Below are positions 6,097 through 7,740 of a DNA stretch of 7,740 bases, piece by piece (the first letter of the stretch is position 1; each line of letters begins with the position of its first letter). Source of the DNA: Candidatus Uhrbacteria bacterium RIFOXYB12_FULL_58_10 (GTDB taxonomy: Bacteria > Patescibacteriota > Patescibacteriia > 2-12-FULL-57-11); contig CALRHY010000030.1 in assembly GCA_943359495.1 (NCBI GenBank), positions 1-7,740 of the forward strand. The letters are read 5' to 3'. Below the pieces are notes generated by a model that had not been told where the DNA came from, did no database searches, and saw only the letters and a list, made by a program, of their open reading frames with translations. The position numbers and the translations under genes were made by a program.

Positions 6097-6510
6097 ATGT
6101 GGATGCTCTATGCCCTCCTTTCTGCAGCCGCGGCATCACTCGTGGCCATCTTTGGCAAAATTGGCGTAAAGGGAGTGGATTCGACCCTGGCGACGGCGAT
6201 CCGTGCAGGCGTGATGTTTTTGCTGATGACTCTCGCTGCTGCATCACTAAAAAAACTTCCGGAAATCACGGCCGTTCCCGGAAAAGTGTTGTTTTGGATC
6301 ATTCTCTCCGGTACCGCTGGTGCTGTCTCCTGGTTTTTTTACTTCCTTGCACTGAAGACGGGCCCAGCAACCGGCACTGCTGCACTAGACCGACTGTCCG
6401 CAGTCTTTGTGGTCATTCTTGCCGCGCTCTTCCTGGGGGAAAAACTGACCGTCTCTCACGCCGCTGGGGCAGCACTTCTAACGGCGGGTGCCATTTTATT
6501 AGTACGCTGA
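6097..6510 (+). CDS. Single-domain EamA/DMT-superfamily membrane transporter (137 aa)
   Basis: This is a small multi-pass inner membrane protein of the drug/metabolite transporter superfamily. Most EamA proteins carry two copies of a five-helix domain in about 300 residues. This one has a single copy, so it probably acts as a dimer. Hydrophobic segments lie near residues 1-20, 31-50, 64-86, 98-113 and 119-136. Family hallmarks are the start MWMLYALLS, AIFGKIGV at 17-24, and the LGEKLT block at 113-118 with the conserved Glu115, followed by a final helix ending AILLVR. I chose the ATG at 6097 because the membrane domain begins at once. ATG codons at 6079 and 6103 are alternatives, and the frame stays open upstream to 6004 through repeat sequence that is unlikely to be coding. 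No Shine-Dalgarno sequence is seen. The substrate is unknown. It is divergent from tsaD and 58 bp upstream of the CAP-domain gene. Confidence 0.85.
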   Translation: MWMLYALLSAAAASLVAIFGKIGVKGVDSTLATAIRAGVMFLLMTLAAASLKKLPEITAVPGKVLFWIILSGTAGAVSWFFYFLALKTGPATGTAALDRLSAVFVVILAALFLGEKLTVSHAAGAALLTAGAILLVR

Positions 6511-6568
6511 AACGCTAGACAAAACGCCTTTTTTCTGAGACACTCCTTTGTTTCGCATACACCCACTT

Positions 6569-7740
6569 ATGCCAAAGAAAAAAATCGTGCCTGAAAAAAA
6601 ACCAGCCCAGAAAAACAGCCTGCTGCATGTCGTCCACCGCCATGCAAAGGATCATTTTATTCCCCACGAAGGGAATAACCATGTGCCGCATGTCTTGAGC
6701 CACCGCGTACTGCTTGGCTACAGCGTTGCCATGGTCTTGTTGAAAATCCTCGTTGTCGCGACTCCGATCCTCTTGCCGTCCGCCAGCCTGTATTCAAATG
6801 CCATCACGCCAAAAAACATTGTTGATTTGACGAACGCCGTCCGCCGCTCGCTACAGATTCCGGAACTTGCGCAAAATGCACTCCTCGACCAAGCGGCGAC
6901 TGCGAAAGGCAAAGACATGCTCGCAAAAGCGTACTTCGCCCACACGAGTCCGCAAGGCGTCACTCCATGGTCTTGGATTCGGAATGCAGGCTACAAATAT
7001 CGCAGCGCCGGAGAAAATTTGGCCGTTCACTACACCAGCGCCGAAGGAGTGGAGGATGCTTGGCTCGCCAGCCCCTCACACCGCGCCAATATTGTCAGTA
7101 CAAAATATTCAGAAATTGGCGTCGGTGTCGTCCAGGGCACGTTTGAAAATTTTCCTTCCATTGTCGTTGTCCAAATGTTTGGCAAACCACTTGAGCCAAC
7201 ACCGCCTACAATAAAAAAGACCACGACTCCGATCACGCCGTCGGAAAACGTAGAGGGAACCGATCTTTCCGCAATTGCCATCCCAGCCCGTGTTGCGGCC
7301 GCAGAAACGACCGAAGGGCCGTCTGACGAAGTGGACGTGACAGCAGAAACACCTGCACTCGCTATGGTCCCGGAAGTAGACGAAACAACCACGCAAATCA
7401 TCCCACGACCGCGTAACGAGTACAGCATTGGCGTGACTGTCCATGGCGCCAAAGAAGTTTCTGCAGCGCTCGGGGTCAACTGGGCAACGCTTCACCAAGG
7501 TACTGCGCCAGATCGTTGGGAAGGAACGCTCGCCGCAGATCCAGACACACTCTCCGCCGGCGGTGACGCGCTCCAAATCATTGCTTTTGGCGAACAGGGA
7601 TCAAAGCTTATTTTCCCTCTGGCCATGATTGCCCCCCATGCCGGCGTGCAAGACGTCTATGCCTTCACAAAGGGCGCCCAACACAGCGAAAAAATTCTTG
7701 GCTTCATCCCCCTCGCCGGCCTCGACGACACCGCTCGCCG
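6569..7740 (+). CDS. Membrane-anchored CAP/SCP-domain envelope protein (390 residues visible, 3' end outside window)
   Basis: The frame is open from the ATG at 6569 to the window edge with no stop. A Lys- and His-rich cytoplasmic N-terminus (1-48) leads to one hydrophobic segment (about 50-72), probably an uncleaved signal anchor that places the rest outside the membrane. The CAP (SCP/PR1, cysteine-rich secretory-type) domain spans about 83-206 and starts IVDLTNAVRRSLQIP. It keeps the cavity residues His125 (YFAHTSP), Glu149 (GENLA) and His171 (SPSHRAN), with the closing strands EIGVGVV and VVVQMFG. CAP proteins are extracellular; bacterial ones are mostly of unknown activity. Residues about 207-280 are a linker rich in Pro, Thr, Glu and Ala. 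From about 281 a further domain begins (YSIGVTVHGAKEVSA) that alternates like beta-strands; I cannot name it. No Shine-Dalgarno sequence precedes the ATG. The CAP call is firm; the C-terminus and length are unknown. Confidence 0.9.
   Translation, partial: MPKKKIVPEKKPAQKNSLLHVVHRHAKDHFIPHEGNNHVPHVLSHRVLLGYSVAMVLLKILVVATPILLPSASLYSNAITPKNIVDLTNAVRRSLQIPELAQNALLDQAATAKGKDMLAKAYFAHTSPQGVTPWSWIRNAGYKYRSAGENLAVHYTSAEGVEDAWLASPSHRANIVSTKYSEIGVGVVQGTFENFPSIVVVQMFGKPLEPTPPTIKKTTTPITPSENVEGTDLSAIAIPARVAAAETTEGPSDEVDVTAETPALAMVPEVDETTTQIIPRPRNEYSIGVTVHGAKEVSAALGVNWATLHQGTAPDRWEGTLAADPDTLSAGGDALQIIAFGEQGSKLIFPLAMIAPHAGVQDVYAFTKGAQHSEKILGFIPLAGLDDTAR

Noticed and set aside
5862..6518. A 218-residue + strand open frame spanning the tsaD-EamA gap and overlapping the EamA gene
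   Set aside because: Its first half translates the palindromic element and its second half is an out-of-frame reading of the EamA gene, which has clear membrane-protein character in its own frame. No ribosome binding site or domain is seen.
6511..6568. A terminator or promoter between the EamA and CAP genes
   Set aside because: There is a run of six T after ACGCC (near 6528-6533) but no inverted repeat in front of it, only a direct repeat ACGCT-GAA-ACGCT. A CATACA near 6556 has no convincing -35. Neither is strong enough to list.
1..7740. tRNA, rRNA, CRISPR array, transposase, toxin-antitoxin pair or defence system
   Set aside because: Reading both strands I found no cloverleaf with tRNA consensus, no regularly spaced direct repeats, no rRNA-like sequence, and no transposase, nuclease or antitoxin motifs. 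The two hypothetical genes at 3333-4208 show no toxin or antitoxin features.

Overview
The window reads as a stretch of chromosome from a small-genome bacterium, most likely of the candidate phyla radiation (Patescibacteria). That placement is an inference. It rests on a membrane-anchored CAP-domain protein of a form I associate with these genomes, a 137-residue single-domain EamA protein, a type IV pilus-type GspE/PilB ATPase, and short intergenic gaps with palindromic repeats. TGA acts as an ordinary stop codon (for example at 1599-1601, 4817-4819 and 6508-6510), which argues against the SR1/Gracilibacteria lineages that read TGA as glycine. No rRNA, tRNA, CRISPR array, transposase or phage gene is visible.

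Left block, + strand (1-3317). It holds the C-terminal peptidase part of FtsH (cut by the window edge), a 339-residue polytopic membrane protein with a strong Shine-Dalgarno sequence, and a complete 563-residue GspE/PilB-type secretion ATPase. The gaps are 24 bp each, so these three are probably co-transcribed. The likely themes are membrane protein quality control and pilus assembly or secretion.

Middle block, - strand (3316-5842, transcribed right to left). It runs tsaD, tsaE, a 180-residue hypothetical protein and a 94-residue hypothetical protein. TsaD and TsaE belong to the pathway that makes the essential t6A37 modification of ANN-decoding tRNAs; tsaB and tsaC are not in the window. The block ends in a good intrinsic terminator (3316-3357) whose stem overlaps the last codons of the 94-residue gene. 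Because its stem depends on G-U pairs, it works only for the - strand. A 97-bp palindromic element separates tsaD from tsaE.

Right block, + strand (6097-7740). A 254-bp divergent intergenic region carries a second, different palindromic element of about 120 bp with imperfect terminal inverted repeats. After it come a single-domain EamA membrane protein and a CAP/SCP-domain envelope protein that runs off the right edge, with a proline/threonine/glutamate-rich linker and an unrecognised C-terminal domain.

Most genes are ordinary housekeeping or envelope genes. The less explained material is the two palindromic elements on either side of tsaD, the two hypothetical genes downstream of tsaE (one of clearly lower GC), the C-terminal part of the CAP protein, and possible leaderless starts. 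I do not see convincing evidence of a new multi-gene system here.
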